Shown: positions 50,196-61,309 of the stretch, piece after piece
How the letters are laid out: each line of letters begins with the position of its first letter
Numbering within the stretch: position 1 is the first letter of the stretch
Origin: Caldilineaceae bacterium
GTDB lineage: Bacteria; Chloroflexota; Anaerolineae; Caldilineales; Caldilineaceae
Length of the DNA stretch: 64,000 nucleotides
NCBI GenBank assembly: GCA_958295845.1
Contig: OY282376.1
Location: 4,229,022-4,293,021, forward strand
Reading direction: 5' to 3'
Translations under genes and position numbers: made by a program
The notes under the pieces: generated by a model
Told to the model about the DNA's origin: nothing
The model's input: the letters and a program-made list of their open reading frames with translations, nothing else
Database searches by the model: none

Positions 50196-52874
50196 TCACA
50201 TTTCTGTTCCGTTTGGTATTGCCAGCAACGCAAGTGCCGTGAGGTTCCATGCTGCCAGTTCGGGCAGCGCCGAGAATGCGTCCACTTGCGCGTGCGCGAA
50301 TCCGGCTGCAAGGGCCGACAGGATGCCGATCCGGTACCATGCCTGCGGCTCGTGCGATGGACGTCTCAGTGCAGAAATTATCCAGCCGAGCAGTGCGGCG
50401 AGCCACGCCAGCCCGGCTACGCCCCAGCCAGTTGCGTATTCCAGCCAGATGGAGTGCGGGTGCAGGAGGTTGGGATCGGCCGCCGAAGAGGGCTGGAGGA
50501 AGGCGGGGTAGTTCCAGTAGAATCCAGCCGGCCCTACGCCGAACAGCGGGTACTGCTTCCAGAGTGCCAAGGCGTCTCTCCAGATGGCGAAGCGCGAGTG
50601 CAGGGTTTCGAGATTCAGAAGACGCTCCCAGTAGAGCAGAACTATCTCGAGACCGACGACTATGGTCAAGCCAACAGCCAGTGTCAATAGGACCGTAGCG
50701 CGTTTACTCATGCTGAGTCGTATCTGTCTGGCCCCGGCAACGGAAAGGACGAGACCAGCGGCTGGCAAGCCGAGCAGGAGAGCGCCGCGGCTGGCTGTCA
50801 GAAACAGTGCTGCCGTCACCAGCATACAACCCCCGATTGAGGCAAGATTCCTGCGCTGGCAGGCCACCAATAGCCCCACACCGACGAGAAGTGTGCGCAG
50901 CAGATAGAGGGCGGTCTGATTGGGAGAGAAGGTAATCCCCATCAGGCGGCGCACGCCGTCCACGGAAACGCCTCCACCGATCAGCCAGTCAATTACCCCT
51001 ATGCCCGCGGCGAGGGCGCCGCCGGCGAAGAGGGCTGTGAGTACTGCCCGCTGCTGATTCGGCTCGACTGCACACAGTCTGATGCCGGCATAGAGCAGGG
51101 CGGGTACTGCAACAAGCTCCCACATGCCGTCAATATAGGCTGGCCAGTGCCAGACGTTGCGGGCGGCAAGGAGGCTGATCACGATCCAGGCCGCGACGAG
51201 CAGATTGGGGACGTGCGCGTTACTCACAGCGGAAATTGATAGGCGAACCGGGTAGGCGGCTCTGAGAGCAGACCCGATGCGCCAGAATTTTGTGTGGATG
51301 ACGCGCTGTGCGAGGGCGGGAAGTATGGCGAGCAGCGCGGCCTGGGCCGGCGGCACGGCCCAGACGGCGCCGACGAGCCGAAGCTCCTTATGTTGAAAGT
51401 GGAAGGGCAAGGCGGCGACGGCGATCATCAGTCCCGCGATCGGTTCGGCGGCGATGAGAAAGGCGGCGGTAAGCCAGCAGAGGAGGATTAGCGGCGGCCA
51501 GACGGCGAGGTAGTAGACGGTTAGGAGAAGGGCCCATACTGCGAGCTTGCCGGCCAGCGGCCAGTTCCGGTAGGCGGCCTGCCAGCGGCGCAGTGGCAGG
51601 GTATGGGCGGTTAGTGCTGCCCGCCAGAGAAGAAATCCGCCAGCTAGCAACAGCAGTGCGGAGCGGAAAAATAGCCAGCTCCTTTTGTCGGGCGGTTCGG
51701 TCTCCGCTGTAGCCTGCGCGGCGTTGGCAAACACGGACAGCAGGGCATGCTCATTCCCATCAGCGGTAGTGAGAGAGAATCCCCACATCGGGTCGGATGG
51801 AGGCGTATTGGGCCGGTCAATGGGCCAGCCCATCGCAGCCAGCCAGGGCCAATTCGCCCGCGCGTACCGAATCGCTTCCTCTGTGAAGCGTATCTGATTG
51901 GCTGTTGAGACTGTCTTCCAAGTGTCTTGCGTTTGCCGATTCCACCCAAAACGGACGGCCCAGATGGGCGTCTGTTCGTCACCGGCGGCGACCATCACGC
52001 GCCGCACCCACGCAGCGCGGCGGAAGTTGAGCGCGTCGACGCGGCTGCGGGCATCATCGGGCGCGGTTCCGAAGCCGAAGGGCTGCACGAGAACGGCATC
52101 GAAGTAGGGCGCGGCGCCGGCTGCGTAGAGGCGCTGGAGGAAGAAGCCTTCGTCGATGGCAGTGTGGCCGCGATCCTGAGTGGGCGCGAGCGCGGCGGCC
52201 AGAATGACCGCGTCGGGGTCGGCAGCCCGGACAGCAACAGCGGCCGCGCGCAGCAGACGGGCATAGCCGACGGGATCGATCAGCCGGTCTCCCCAGTGGG
52301 GCGCGATGTTGGGCTCGTCCCAGATTTGATAGAACTGAACTGTGGCCCGGTAGCGGTGGGCAAATGCGGCGGCAAAGCGGGCAAAGGTCTCTGGCGCGGC
52401 GGGAGGCGCCAGTCGCCAGGGCAGGTCGTTTTCCTGGGACCCCGGCGGGGGGCGGTCCCTGCTGTCTCTGGCCCAGGCCGGGCTGCCGTCCAGCACGATG
52501 ACGGGCACGAGACCTGCGGCGGCGATTTCAGTCAGAACCTGGTCTGTCCACGCCCATTGGAACGCGCCCGGTTGCGGTTCGATCAACCTCCAGTCGATAC
52601 GCTGGCGGACCCAACCGAAACCGGCGTCGTGAAGACTATGCAGGGCTTGCTGCCGTCGTTGCGGGTCTTCGTATTGTTCAAGCGCGACGGTGACGCCGAG
52701 AAAGGGTATCTGACTGGCAGGAGAGTGAAGCGTGTGAGCCTCTGCGGAAGGTTGGGGGTTGCCGGGGTCATGTTCGCGGAGATCTCGAAGCGTTAAGGCG
52801 AACTCTACGCCAAGGTAGCAGAGTATGGCGTAGAGAAAGGCGAGATGAATCAGTCGGATGGTGGTCTGCGCCAC
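50196..52874 (-). CDS. Glycosidase-like domain fused to an O-antigen-ligase-type membrane protein
   Basis: An 892-residue fusion. A signal-anchor helix near residue 15 is followed by an extracytoplasmic clan GH-A-like barrel (about 55-370). Its acid/base region is FYQIWDEPN (Glu187). At the nucleophile strand, where TEFGW is usual, the sequence is IWAVRFGWN, so Arg308 replaces the glutamate and hydrolysis is doubtful. From residue about 395 there are at least ten membrane helices and the Wzy_C/O-antigen-ligase motifs FLTASRGALLLGLP, then FGVGPAGFYWNYPAF and HPHSIWLEYATGWGVAGLAW. It may bind a glycan with the barrel and ligate or polymerise it. A TTG at 52904 could be the true start; the GTG chosen avoids overlap with the CHAT gene. 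Confidence 0.88.
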   Translation of the reverse strand: MAQTTIRLIHLAFLYAILCYLGVEFALTLRDLREHDPGNPQPSAEAHTLHSPASQIPFLGVTVALEQYEDPQRRQQALHSLHDAGFGWVRQRIDWRLIEPQPGAFQWAWTDQVLTEIAAAGLVPVIVLDGSPAWARDSRDRPPPGSQENDLPWRLAPPAAPETFARFAAAFAHRYRATVQFYQIWDEPNIAPHWGDRLIDPVGYARLLRAAAVAVRAADPDAVILAAALAPTQDRGHTAIDEGFFLQRLYAAGAAPYFDAVLVQPFGFGTAPDDARSRVDALNFRRAAWVRRVMVAAGDEQTPIWAVRFGWNRQTQDTWKTVSTANQIRFTEEAIRYARANWPWLAAMGWPIDRPNTPPSDPMWGFSLTTADGNEHALLSVFANAAQATAETEPPDKRSWLFFRSALLLLAGGFLLWRAALTAHTLPLRRWQAAYRNWPLAGKLAVWALLLTVYYLAVWPPLILLCWLTAAFLIAAEPIAGLMIAVAALPFHFQHKELRLVGAVWAVPPAQAALLAILPALAQRVIHTKFWRIGSALRAAYPVRLSISAVSNAHVPNLLVAAWIVISLLAARNVWHWPAYIDGMWELVAVPALLYAGIRLCAVEPNQQRAVLTALFAGGALAAGIGVIDWLIGGGVSVDGVRRLMGITFSPNQTALYLLRTLLVGVGLLVACQRRNLASIGGCMLVTAALFLTASRGALLLGLPAAGLVLSVAGARQIRLSMSKRATVLLTLAVGLTIVVGLEIVLLYWERLLNLETLHSRFAIWRDALALWKQYPLFGVGPAGFYWNYPAFLQPSSAADPNLLHPHSIWLEYATGWGVAGLAWLAALLGWIISALRRPSHEPQAWYRIGILSALAAGFAHAQVDAFSALPELAAWNLTALALLAIPNGTEM

Positions 52875-52885
52875 GGCGCCTGGTC

Positions 52886-54331
52886 TTAGGAACGATCCAG
52901 ACAATGGTCGAGGATATTCTGGATGTGACGCCTCTCCTCTTCGAACGTGGTCAAGCGCTTCTGTACGGACCTGACATCGATAGCCCGGCCGTGATCACGC
53001 TCCTCTACCGCTTGCTGCAAAATCCGCAGCAGCAGACCGACGATGCGACGGCGACGTTGATATTCGAAGGGCAGATGGGGATCAGAGATCGTTTCCGGCA
53101 GGGAGCAGTACCACGCCTCCTTCTCTGCCAGCTTGAATTCGAGCCGCAACGAGGAGCTCCCCATCTGTGTACGGGTGTAGATTGAGGGATGGGTTGTGGA
53201 AACATTGGTCTGTTGCGCATCGTCGAAAGGCAGAAGGCGGCCGTCCTCCGAATTGAGCCAGAGGATTGGCGTTGCATAGTCCACATTGTCTGGATCATTG
53301 ATGTAAAGGCTATTGCGTGCAATGCTTACGGCGGCGTCGATATGGCCGCGGCCCTGGCCCGAGACAAGCGCTTCGTAGACCCCGGCGGCAAAGCGTACGG
53401 CGGAGCGATCCAGGATCTCGTAGCGCATGGCGATCACGGCAGGCAGGCCGCTCTGAAGCAACTGGTGGGCGATGCCGGCAAATGGCCGAGTACTGTCGAC
53501 GCGTCCGGCCAGGCAGGCGTTGAGAAAGACAAGCTTCACCGATTCTGCCTGTTGAAACGCTGTTCGCAGGACGGCGGAGGAAACGAAGGCCGGGGCGTCA
53601 TCGGACCATAGCAAGAGGCCGTCCTCGTTGCCGTGGCCGACAAAGTGCAGGATGTCGGGCCGGGTCGTCAGCAGCCGTTCCCTGATCTGCTCAATCGTCA
53701 GGCGTCCGTCCAAATGATCCAGCTGCACGCGGTCGGAGGGAAGCTTTTCGATCGCAGAGCGGATCTGCCCACTCTCCAAATGAGCGGCCAGTACATGGCC
53801 CGATTCACCCTGATCGGGCCCGTGCTGTGTGGCGACGTCAGGCATTCCTGAGTCGACCGTCACAAGCAGAACTTTGAGAGGGAGCGCCGCCTCCAGCGCA
53901 CGGGGGCGGGCAACATAGCTGACGAGATTCTGGGTGCGAACGAGTGAAATACTTGTGTCGGCCGCGAAGGACTGATTGCGGCGGGGATCGTGGAGCGTTT
54001 CCCAAGGCAGGGCTGCGACGGCGGGCGGGTGTAAGATGAGCCTGAGCCGCAGTCGTCCTCCGTCGTCCAGGTCGGCCCGGGCCTGGGCCCAGAGGTCTCG
54101 CACTTGATCGCGGACCAGCTCGGAATAGAGCCTGCTGCCGATTTCGGCCAGTAGCTCTTCGCCTTGCGTCTGATACGGGTCGCTCAAGCGGGCCAGGAAC
54201 CCTTCCCAGACGGATTTGAGGGCATCCTGGCCGAACGTGGAGGCGCCACTCAGCCCGCGATACGACGCCAATACGGCGAAAGGGGCTTCATCGCCGCTTA
54301 TGGTGATATCGAAATTCGTGTACTCGCTCAA
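52886..54331 (-). CDS. CHAT-domain (caspase-like) protein
   Basis: A 481-residue soluble protein. The CHAT peptidase domain covers about residues 95-365, with the catalytic pair His233 in LHFVGHGNEDG and Cys273 in VFLNACLAG. An N-terminal 90-residue segment (NFDITISGDEAPFAVLAS) is typical of stand-alone CHAT proteins. A C-terminal extension of about 110 residues has basic helices (FEYQRRRRIVGLLLRILQ) and no recognised domain. CHAT proteases occur in bacterial defence and regulated-proteolysis systems, with substrates or sensors encoded nearby. The neighbours here are a glycan ligase fusion and a membrane protein, so the partner is unclear. The start is TTG, with GGAG directly before it. Confidence 0.9.
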   Translation of the reverse strand: MSEYTNFDITISGDEAPFAVLASYRGLSGASTFGQDALKSVWEGFLARLSDPYQTQGEELLAEIGSRLYSELVRDQVRDLWAQARADLDDGGRLRLRLILHPPAVAALPWETLHDPRRNQSFAADTSISLVRTQNLVSYVARPRALEAALPLKVLLVTVDSGMPDVATQHGPDQGESGHVLAAHLESGQIRSAIEKLPSDRVQLDHLDGRLTIEQIRERLLTTRPDILHFVGHGNEDGLLLWSDDAPAFVSSAVLRTAFQQAESVKLVFLNACLAGRVDSTRPFAGIAHQLLQSGLPAVIAMRYEILDRSAVRFAAGVYEALVSGQGRGHIDAAVSIARNSLYINDPDNVDYATPILWLNSEDGRLLPFDDAQQTNVSTTHPSIYTRTQMGSSSLRLEFKLAEKEAWYCSLPETISDPHLPFEYQRRRRIVGLLLRILQQAVEERDHGRAIDVRSVQKRLTTFEEERRHIQNILDHCLDRS

Positions 54332-54500
54332 CTCCGGTTTCCAGTTGTTCCTTTTTGTTTTATAGTATCATCATCCTTGTCAACAGGAAACTGGAAGTTG
54401 AAAATTGGGTACTGAGAACTGGTATTCGCCGTTCGGGGCGGGGGCCCAACAGAATACAGGTCAAGGCGAAGGCGGTAGTCAGTCTTCTGTCGCGGCGGGG

Positions 54501-55382
54501 ATGGAACGAGCTGCGGCTTCTTCACCGGTGTACGGCACGAACCTGCGCTTTGTGCAGCGTGTGAGCGTGCTGGCGTGGACCGTGGCGGCCACGGTAGCCA
54601 TCAGCCTGTTCTTGCGGCTGCCGACTGTTGTGTTTACGCTGAACGCGCTGGGTTCGCCGATGTCGATCAGAATCAGCGAGACGACCGTCATCGCGGTGTT
54701 TATCGCGTTGCTCACGGCCAGCGGAACAGAGCGGGCGATTCGTACCCATCCTCTTTACTCGGGGGACCCAATGGGCGGCGAACCTGAAAGCGGCGGGCAC
54801 ACGTGGCTGTTCTGGGGGCTGCCTGCGGCCGTCTCCATATTGGCGGTGCTGCTGGCGCCGGAGGCCAGGACACCGCTTTTCCAGGCGGGCGCGGCGCTGC
54901 TCAGCGGGGGGTTGATCGCCATCATTCTGTTCAACCTGTATGCCAGCGCGGACCAGGAGGCGGCAGGTTACAGGCAAGCCCGCATCCTGCTCAACGTACT
55001 TTCCTACACCGCGGCACTGGCCCTGTTCTTGCTGGTATATCAGACGAGAACTCGCAGCCTGCTCTCCGGTTCCCTGATTGCGGCGACGGCCGCGCTGCTG
55101 GCGGTTGAGTTGCTGCGGGACATCATGCCCAGAGTGAATGTCGTACTCAGCTATGCGGCGCTGGTTGCGGTCGTACTGGGTGAGGCGGCGTGGGCATTGA
55201 ATTACTGGCCCCTATCGGGGGCAAGCGGCGGGCTTGTTCTGCTGCTGATCTTCTATCTGTTCGTGGGGTTGGCGCGTCACGCGCTGCATGAGGGCCATCT
55301 CAGCCGCAGGCTTGTGCTGGAGTATTCGGCCTTTGCGGTTCTGGCGCTTTTACTGATCGTTCTTATTGGGCCAGGATTATAG
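54501..55382 (+). CDS. Multi-pass membrane protein of unknown function
   Basis: A 293-residue protein with about eight predicted membrane helices (for example VAATVAISLFLRLPTVVF, WLFWGLPAAVSILAVLL, FAVLALLLIVLIG). A hydrophilic loop of about 25 residues (RTHPLYSGDPMGGEPESGG) lies between helices two and three. The ATG at 54501 was chosen over a TTG 96 bases earlier because the earlier part is low-complexity. It is divergent from the CHAT gene. I do not recognise the family with confidence. Confidence 0.7.
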   Translation: MERAAASSPVYGTNLRFVQRVSVLAWTVAATVAISLFLRLPTVVFTLNALGSPMSIRISETTVIAVFIALLTASGTERAIRTHPLYSGDPMGGEPESGGHTWLFWGLPAAVSILAVLLAPEARTPLFQAGAALLSGGLIAIILFNLYASADQEAAGYRQARILLNVLSYTAALALFLLVYQTRTRSLLSGSLIAATAALLAVELLRDIMPRVNVVLSYAALVAVVLGEAAWALNYWPLSGASGGLVLLLIFYLFVGLARHALHEGHLSRRLVLEYSAFAVLALLLIVLIGPGL

Positions 55383-55441
55383 CTTCTAAATCCTTTTCTC
55401 AACTTTGAGGCTGCCTTAGTTCCGCCACGATCCGCTGCGAA

Positions 55442-56533
55442 CTAAGGGCCAGATTCTCCTCTGGCCGCGGTAGCGAGTCGTTCGAAGTTCCCTCTCCAAG
55501 CAACCCTCAACTGCGGTTCGGCTGCCAATTGCTGGACAGTTTCGGTCAGCAAGCGGTTGACCGGCGTCGCTATGCCGACTTCTACGCCCTTGCGTACGAT
55601 GGCGCCGTTGTACCAGCCGACTTCGCTCCCCCTCTTGCCTGACTCCAGATCCAAGAAGAGGCTGGGCATCTTTCCTCCTCTGGCTCCGCCGACGATTCGG
55701 TGCAGGGCGGAGCGCAGGATTGGGCGGGGACCGTAACGCAGTAGGGGAGCGAGCGTTCGAAGCGGGTATTTCTCGACGTTCAGAGGGTGAATGCCGGCCG
55801 CAGACATCACTCGCAGGGCTTCGCGCAGGGCGTCGATTTCCAGGTTGGCGATGCGGGGGTCGGCGAAGGTGACGCCGGGCGGCTCGGCCAGGATGGCGCT
55901 GGTGGCGTTGCCGATCATGTTCATTAGCAGCTTCGTCCATTTCATGCTATGGGCATCCTGGAACAGTTTTGTTGGGATGCCGGCGGCGGAGAGATGCGAG
56001 GAGAGAGAATTGAGGAGAGAGGCGTGAGAGTTGCTTCCCGCCTCTTCATTGCCTCCGCGGTGGTACGCCAGGCCGATGGCAAAGGAGGGCTTTGTCACCT
56101 GGACGATGCCCGGCTCTCTGACCTCGACGGGCGCTGTAATCGTTCCAGCAAGAACCCGCTCCGGACCGAAACGGGCAGCGATTTCTTCTTCGTTGCCGAC
56201 CCCGTTCTGGAGGCTGAGGATTGGTGGGGGAGGCCCGGCTCCCGCTGAGGCCAATTCGTCGAGAACTGTAGCTGTGTCATAGCTTTTGACGGCGAGGACG
56301 GCGACGTCATAGGTGTCGGGAAAGGCCTCTCGCACTGAGGCAACCGCGCTGACCGAGGGTATCCGTTCGACTTCGCCATCAGCCGCGTGAAGCTCCAGAC
56401 CGCGCGCCTGCAGGGCGGCGGTCGTACGGGTGCGTCCGACCAGTGTCACGGCGTGCCCTGCGGAAGCCAGCTTGCCGCCGACAAAGCAGCCGATGGCTCC
56501 GGCCCCGATTGTGAGGATGCGAAGGGAATCCAT
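55442..56533 (-). CDS. Ketopantoate-reductase-like (ApbA/PanE family) oxidoreductase
   Basis: A 363-residue NADP-dependent 2-ketoacid reductase-like enzyme. The Rossmann motif is LTIGAGAIGCFVGGKLASAG, and the C-terminal domain has the family block MKWTKLLMNMIGNATSAIL with the conserved Lys-Asn. Between about residues 178 and 195 an extra Asn/Ser-rich segment (GNEEAGSNSHASLLNSLSSH) is encoded by the same purine-rich repeat found between genes, an apparent insertion. AGGGA precedes the ATG and the gene starts three bases after glpC, so it belongs to the glycerol operon. It may reduce a ketoacid other than ketopantoate. Confidence 0.88.
   Translation of the reverse strand: MDSLRILTIGAGAIGCFVGGKLASAGHAVTLVGRTRTTAALQARGLELHAADGEVERIPSVSAVASVREAFPDTYDVAVLAVKSYDTATVLDELASAGAGPPPPILSLQNGVGNEEEIAARFGPERVLAGTITAPVEVREPGIVQVTKPSFAIGLAYHRGGNEEAGSNSHASLLNSLSSHLSAAGIPTKLFQDAHSMKWTKLLMNMIGNATSAILAEPPGVTFADPRIANLEIDALREALRVMSAAGIHPLNVEKYPLRTLAPLLRYGPRPILRSALHRIVGGARGGKMPSLFLDLESGKRGSEVGWYNGAIVRKGVEVGIATPVNRLLTETVQQLAAEPQLRVAWRGNFERLATAARGESGP
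55985..56030. repeat. Purine-rich repeat copy inside the ketopantoate-reductase-like gene
   Basis: GCGAGGAGAGAGAATTGAGG and the following GAGAGGCGTGAGAG match the style of the intergenic elements at 3789, 4866, 26906 and 28431. Here it remains in frame and adds a Ser/Asn/Leu-rich stretch. Confidence 0.45.
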
Positions 56534-56536
56534 GGC

Positions 56537-57895
56537 TCAGTTCCCTGCGGCAGGACGGCGCGCCTGAAGGTCGTACAGGCCGTAGGCTGCTGCCAGGAGT
56601 TCGATGGGATGGCGGGAGGGGAGGCCGGTACCGTGTTCCAGCTGCCAGCGGCAGGTTTCGGAGTCGCAGGCGGTAAGGGAAACCGATCCGTTGGAACTCA
56701 GGTCCGACTCGTCAGCCTGCGCTGCGACATAGTCGAACAGCTCTGCTCCTACATCCATGGCTATCTGGTATTTTTCAGTCTTGTAGCCGTAGGTACCGGC
56801 GATTCCGCAGCAGCGGGCGTGACTTTCGCGCAGGTCAAGGCCCGGGATCTGGGCCAACAGGTCCAGCGCGGGCTTGCCGATGCGATGGGCCCGTAGCTGG
56901 CAGGGGGCGTGATAGGGAAGAATGAAGGGTTGATCGGTTTGGTTAACTGGTCGCAGGTCGGAGGGCAGTTGGCCTTGATCGAGACGTTCGCGCAGCCATT
57001 CAAAGATATCCCAAGTGGCTAGCTTGAGGGCCCGTGTGCCTGGATCGCGCTCCAGGTCGAGCAGCTCCGGCGCCTCTTCCTTCAGGGTCAATGTGCAACT
57101 GGTGCTGGTGCCTATGACGGGGTAACCGGCGTCGACGTATTCGGCCAAGCGGTCAACGTTACGGCGATGGTGGTCCTCGGCCGCGCCGAACTCGCCGTTG
57201 GAAAGCATGGGCAGTCCGCAGCAGTTTTGCGGGGGCACTACGACTTCGTAGCCGAGATGCTCCAACACCAGAATCGCGGCCATGCCTACGTAGGGTTCAT
57301 AGTACTGGGTTGCGCAGCCGTGGAAGTAGACGACTTTGCGTTCGCTGCGCAGCCGCTGGGCTCGGGTACGCGCCAGCCAGCGGTTTAGCGTTTCATGGTG
57401 CCAGCGGGGCAGGGGCGCCTTCTCAGCCACACCGAACAGGGCGGCCGCGAGCTTTCGGCTGACCGGGTTATGCAGGATGAAGTTTGCGATGGCGGGCGCG
57501 ATGCTGCCCACCCGTCCCAACAGTTCGTTGCGGCCCAGGAGCCGGTTGCGCAGGGAGAGGCCGTGCGCCGCCACGATGCGGGCGCGGGCGCGGGCGTTGA
57601 TTTCGGCGATGCGGACGCCTGTTGGGCAGACTTCATTGCAGACTCGGCAGCCGGAGCAGTAGTCGACAGAGGCGTCAGGCATCTGTCCAACGGCAAGCGG
57701 GCGGGAGATGGGGCCGTAGGCGTCCTCGTAATGTGGGTGCCCGAAGTCGCGGAAGCGTTCCGACTGGGGGGCAGCGTACTTCGGGCCCGGGAAACTGTCG
57801 GTCACTTCGGAGACCGGGCAGTAGCTGGTGCAGATGTTGCACTTGATACAGGCGTTCAGGCTCGTTCCGACAGAGTGCATAGGTGCGGTTTGCAT
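56537..57895 (-). CDS. glpC: Anaerobic glycerol-3-phosphate dehydrogenase subunit C
   Basis: This iron-sulfur subunit anchors the GlpAB dehydrogenase and passes electrons to the quinone pool. Two 4Fe-4S motifs are intact, CIKCNICTSYCP and CSGCRVCNEVCP, in the first 85 residues. Two CCG domains follow, with FHGCATQYYEPYVGM to NCCGLPMLSNGE and HAPCQLRAHRIG to RCCGIAGTYGYK. The length of 452 is slightly above that of E. coli GlpC (396). It is third in a glpA-glpB-glpC order. Confidence 0.93.
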   Translation of the reverse strand: MQTAPMHSVGTSLNACIKCNICTSYCPVSEVTDSFPGPKYAAPQSERFRDFGHPHYEDAYGPISRPLAVGQMPDASVDYCSGCRVCNEVCPTGVRIAEINARARARIVAAHGLSLRNRLLGRNELLGRVGSIAPAIANFILHNPVSRKLAAALFGVAEKAPLPRWHHETLNRWLARTRAQRLRSERKVVYFHGCATQYYEPYVGMAAILVLEHLGYEVVVPPQNCCGLPMLSNGEFGAAEDHHRRNVDRLAEYVDAGYPVIGTSTSCTLTLKEEAPELLDLERDPGTRALKLATWDIFEWLRERLDQGQLPSDLRPVNQTDQPFILPYHAPCQLRAHRIGKPALDLLAQIPGLDLRESHARCCGIAGTYGYKTEKYQIAMDVGAELFDYVAAQADESDLSSNGSVSLTACDSETCRWQLEHGTGLPSRHPIELLAAAYGLYDLQARRPAAGN

Positions 57896-57953
57896 TGCGC
57901 AAGTAACTCAAATGTAGTTGGCGCTCGGCAAGCGGAATAGAATTCCGGTTCTG

Positions 57954-59342
57954 TTACTGGCCAGAGGCGACTGCGTTTGCGGCGGCGTAGCCAGTAGTGA
58001 TGGCGATTCCCTCGCGGCTGCGCTCGCGGATCGGGTCGGTGTGGGCGAGGATCGCGCCGGCAGCCCACAGGTTATCATAGACGGGCGCGCCAGCCTGATC
58101 CAATGGACGAAGGAAGTTGTCGACGGGGACACCGCCTTGAAAAATGGGGTGGCCACGCCTGTCCAGAAAAAGGGGTCGCAACCACTGGGAACGCGTCTGC
58201 GGCGCGGTCAGCGGCAGGTCAAAGACTGTCTCTTTTACACGACCGCGGCGGTCGGCCCAGATGCCGCCGCCAAGGATGCCGCCGGTGGCCAGCAGGTAGT
58301 TGCGGGCGGTGTGGCGCAGGGGGCGGCTTCCGGTCTCGGTCTCGACCCAATGGATGCGCCCACCGGATGCGTGGAATGCGCAGACTTCCATGCCGATTTC
58401 AACGCGGACGCCGAGGCGTTGCAACTGGGTGCGCAGGGCAGCGTCAAGACGCAAGCCTGGCACACTGGGCGGAAGTGTCGGGATTTCGAAGACTGCGAGG
58501 CGCGCCTCGCGGCCGCCGTCTGGTTGGGAGGTCCTGGGGTCTCGACTGGCGATCGCTTCGTGAAGCTTCGTCAGGAAGCGCAGGTGGGCGTTTAGTCCCA
58601 GTACTGCGGGAAGACCCACACGTTCGCCGGCTGCGGTTACATCTACAACCATTTCCGCAAACTGTGCCTGCGCGGCTGGCTGATCGAGCAGGCGGGCCAA
58701 TTGCAGCGGGCTGTGGTCCCGACGATCGGTGAGTTGGCGGAGGGGCAGGGATGCGCTGCGAGCAGGGCGGCCCTGCTTTTGCAGATTCTCGGCGATCAGT
58801 TCCGGGTAGAAGTCGGGCATGCCGGCCAGGCCGGCGATTGCCACGGGCCGGTCATCGTGCAAGGTGCCTGCCTGTTGGGCCGTGGGCGCCAGATAGACCG
58901 GGCGGGCGGCGCCGACCGGTGAAATGAGCTGGCCGTTTCGTCCGAGTTTGACTTGATCGACCTGTTGGCCAGGACCCTCCTTCTGCGAAGTCCGCTTCTC
59001 CGACGCGCTGGAAGCGAGGATATCCTTGTCAGGGTCTAGACGTTCATAGGGCAGCCCTGCCGCGGCAGTAAGCCGTTGAAACTCGCCCAGCGCTGTTGCA
59101 ATTGTCTCCACGCCGAGAAGACGGTAAGGATGTGCAGGCGGCAGTTCGGGGAGCGCTTGTGCCCAGTTCGCGACCGCCTCTTCACCATTTTGCACATATC
59201 CCAGAAGATCGATTGTTCCGGCATGCCAGTGTGTTGCACCTGCGCCGTGGGCGATCACGCGCACGCGCAGACCGGCACGGGCAGCGGTATATGCGGCAAA
59301 CAGGCCGGTCAGGCCGGCGCCGATGACCAGGAGATCGAGCAT
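57954..59342 (-). CDS. glpB: Anaerobic glycerol-3-phosphate dehydrogenase subunit B
   Basis: This FAD/FMN-binding subunit of the membrane-associated G3P dehydrogenase is 462 residues. The dinucleotide motif is LLVIGAGLTGLFAAYTAARA and the adjoining GATHWHAGTIDLLGY is characteristic of GlpB. The C-terminal flavin block QGGVPVDNFLRPLDQAGAPV supports this. It lies 101 bases after glpA and 58 before glpC on the same strand. Confidence 0.93.
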   Translation of the reverse strand: MLDLLVIGAGLTGLFAAYTAARAGLRVRVIAHGAGATHWHAGTIDLLGYVQNGEEAVANWAQALPELPPAHPYRLLGVETIATALGEFQRLTAAAGLPYERLDPDKDILASSASEKRTSQKEGPGQQVDQVKLGRNGQLISPVGAARPVYLAPTAQQAGTLHDDRPVAIAGLAGMPDFYPELIAENLQKQGRPARSASLPLRQLTDRRDHSPLQLARLLDQPAAQAQFAEMVVDVTAAGERVGLPAVLGLNAHLRFLTKLHEAIASRDPRTSQPDGGREARLAVFEIPTLPPSVPGLRLDAALRTQLQRLGVRVEIGMEVCAFHASGGRIHWVETETGSRPLRHTARNYLLATGGILGGGIWADRRGRVKETVFDLPLTAPQTRSQWLRPLFLDRRGHPIFQGGVPVDNFLRPLDQAGAPVYDNLWAAGAILAHTDPIRERSREGIAITTGYAAANAVASGQ

Positions 59343-59443
59343 GCGGGCCTAAGAGTTTTCGCCGGTGGTTGCCGGCTTGCTGAAACAGGAAGTCAGCACA
59401 CTCGGCGCTGACTCGGAGGGGAATCCCCGTGCGGACGCCATGG

Positions 59444-61303
<1,860 letters not shown>

Positions 61304-61309
61304 TGGGCG

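Noticed and set aside
57395..58595. Plus-strand frames opposite glpC and glpB
   Set aside because: Both are antisense to genes with intact iron-sulfur and flavin motifs and show no protein-family features.
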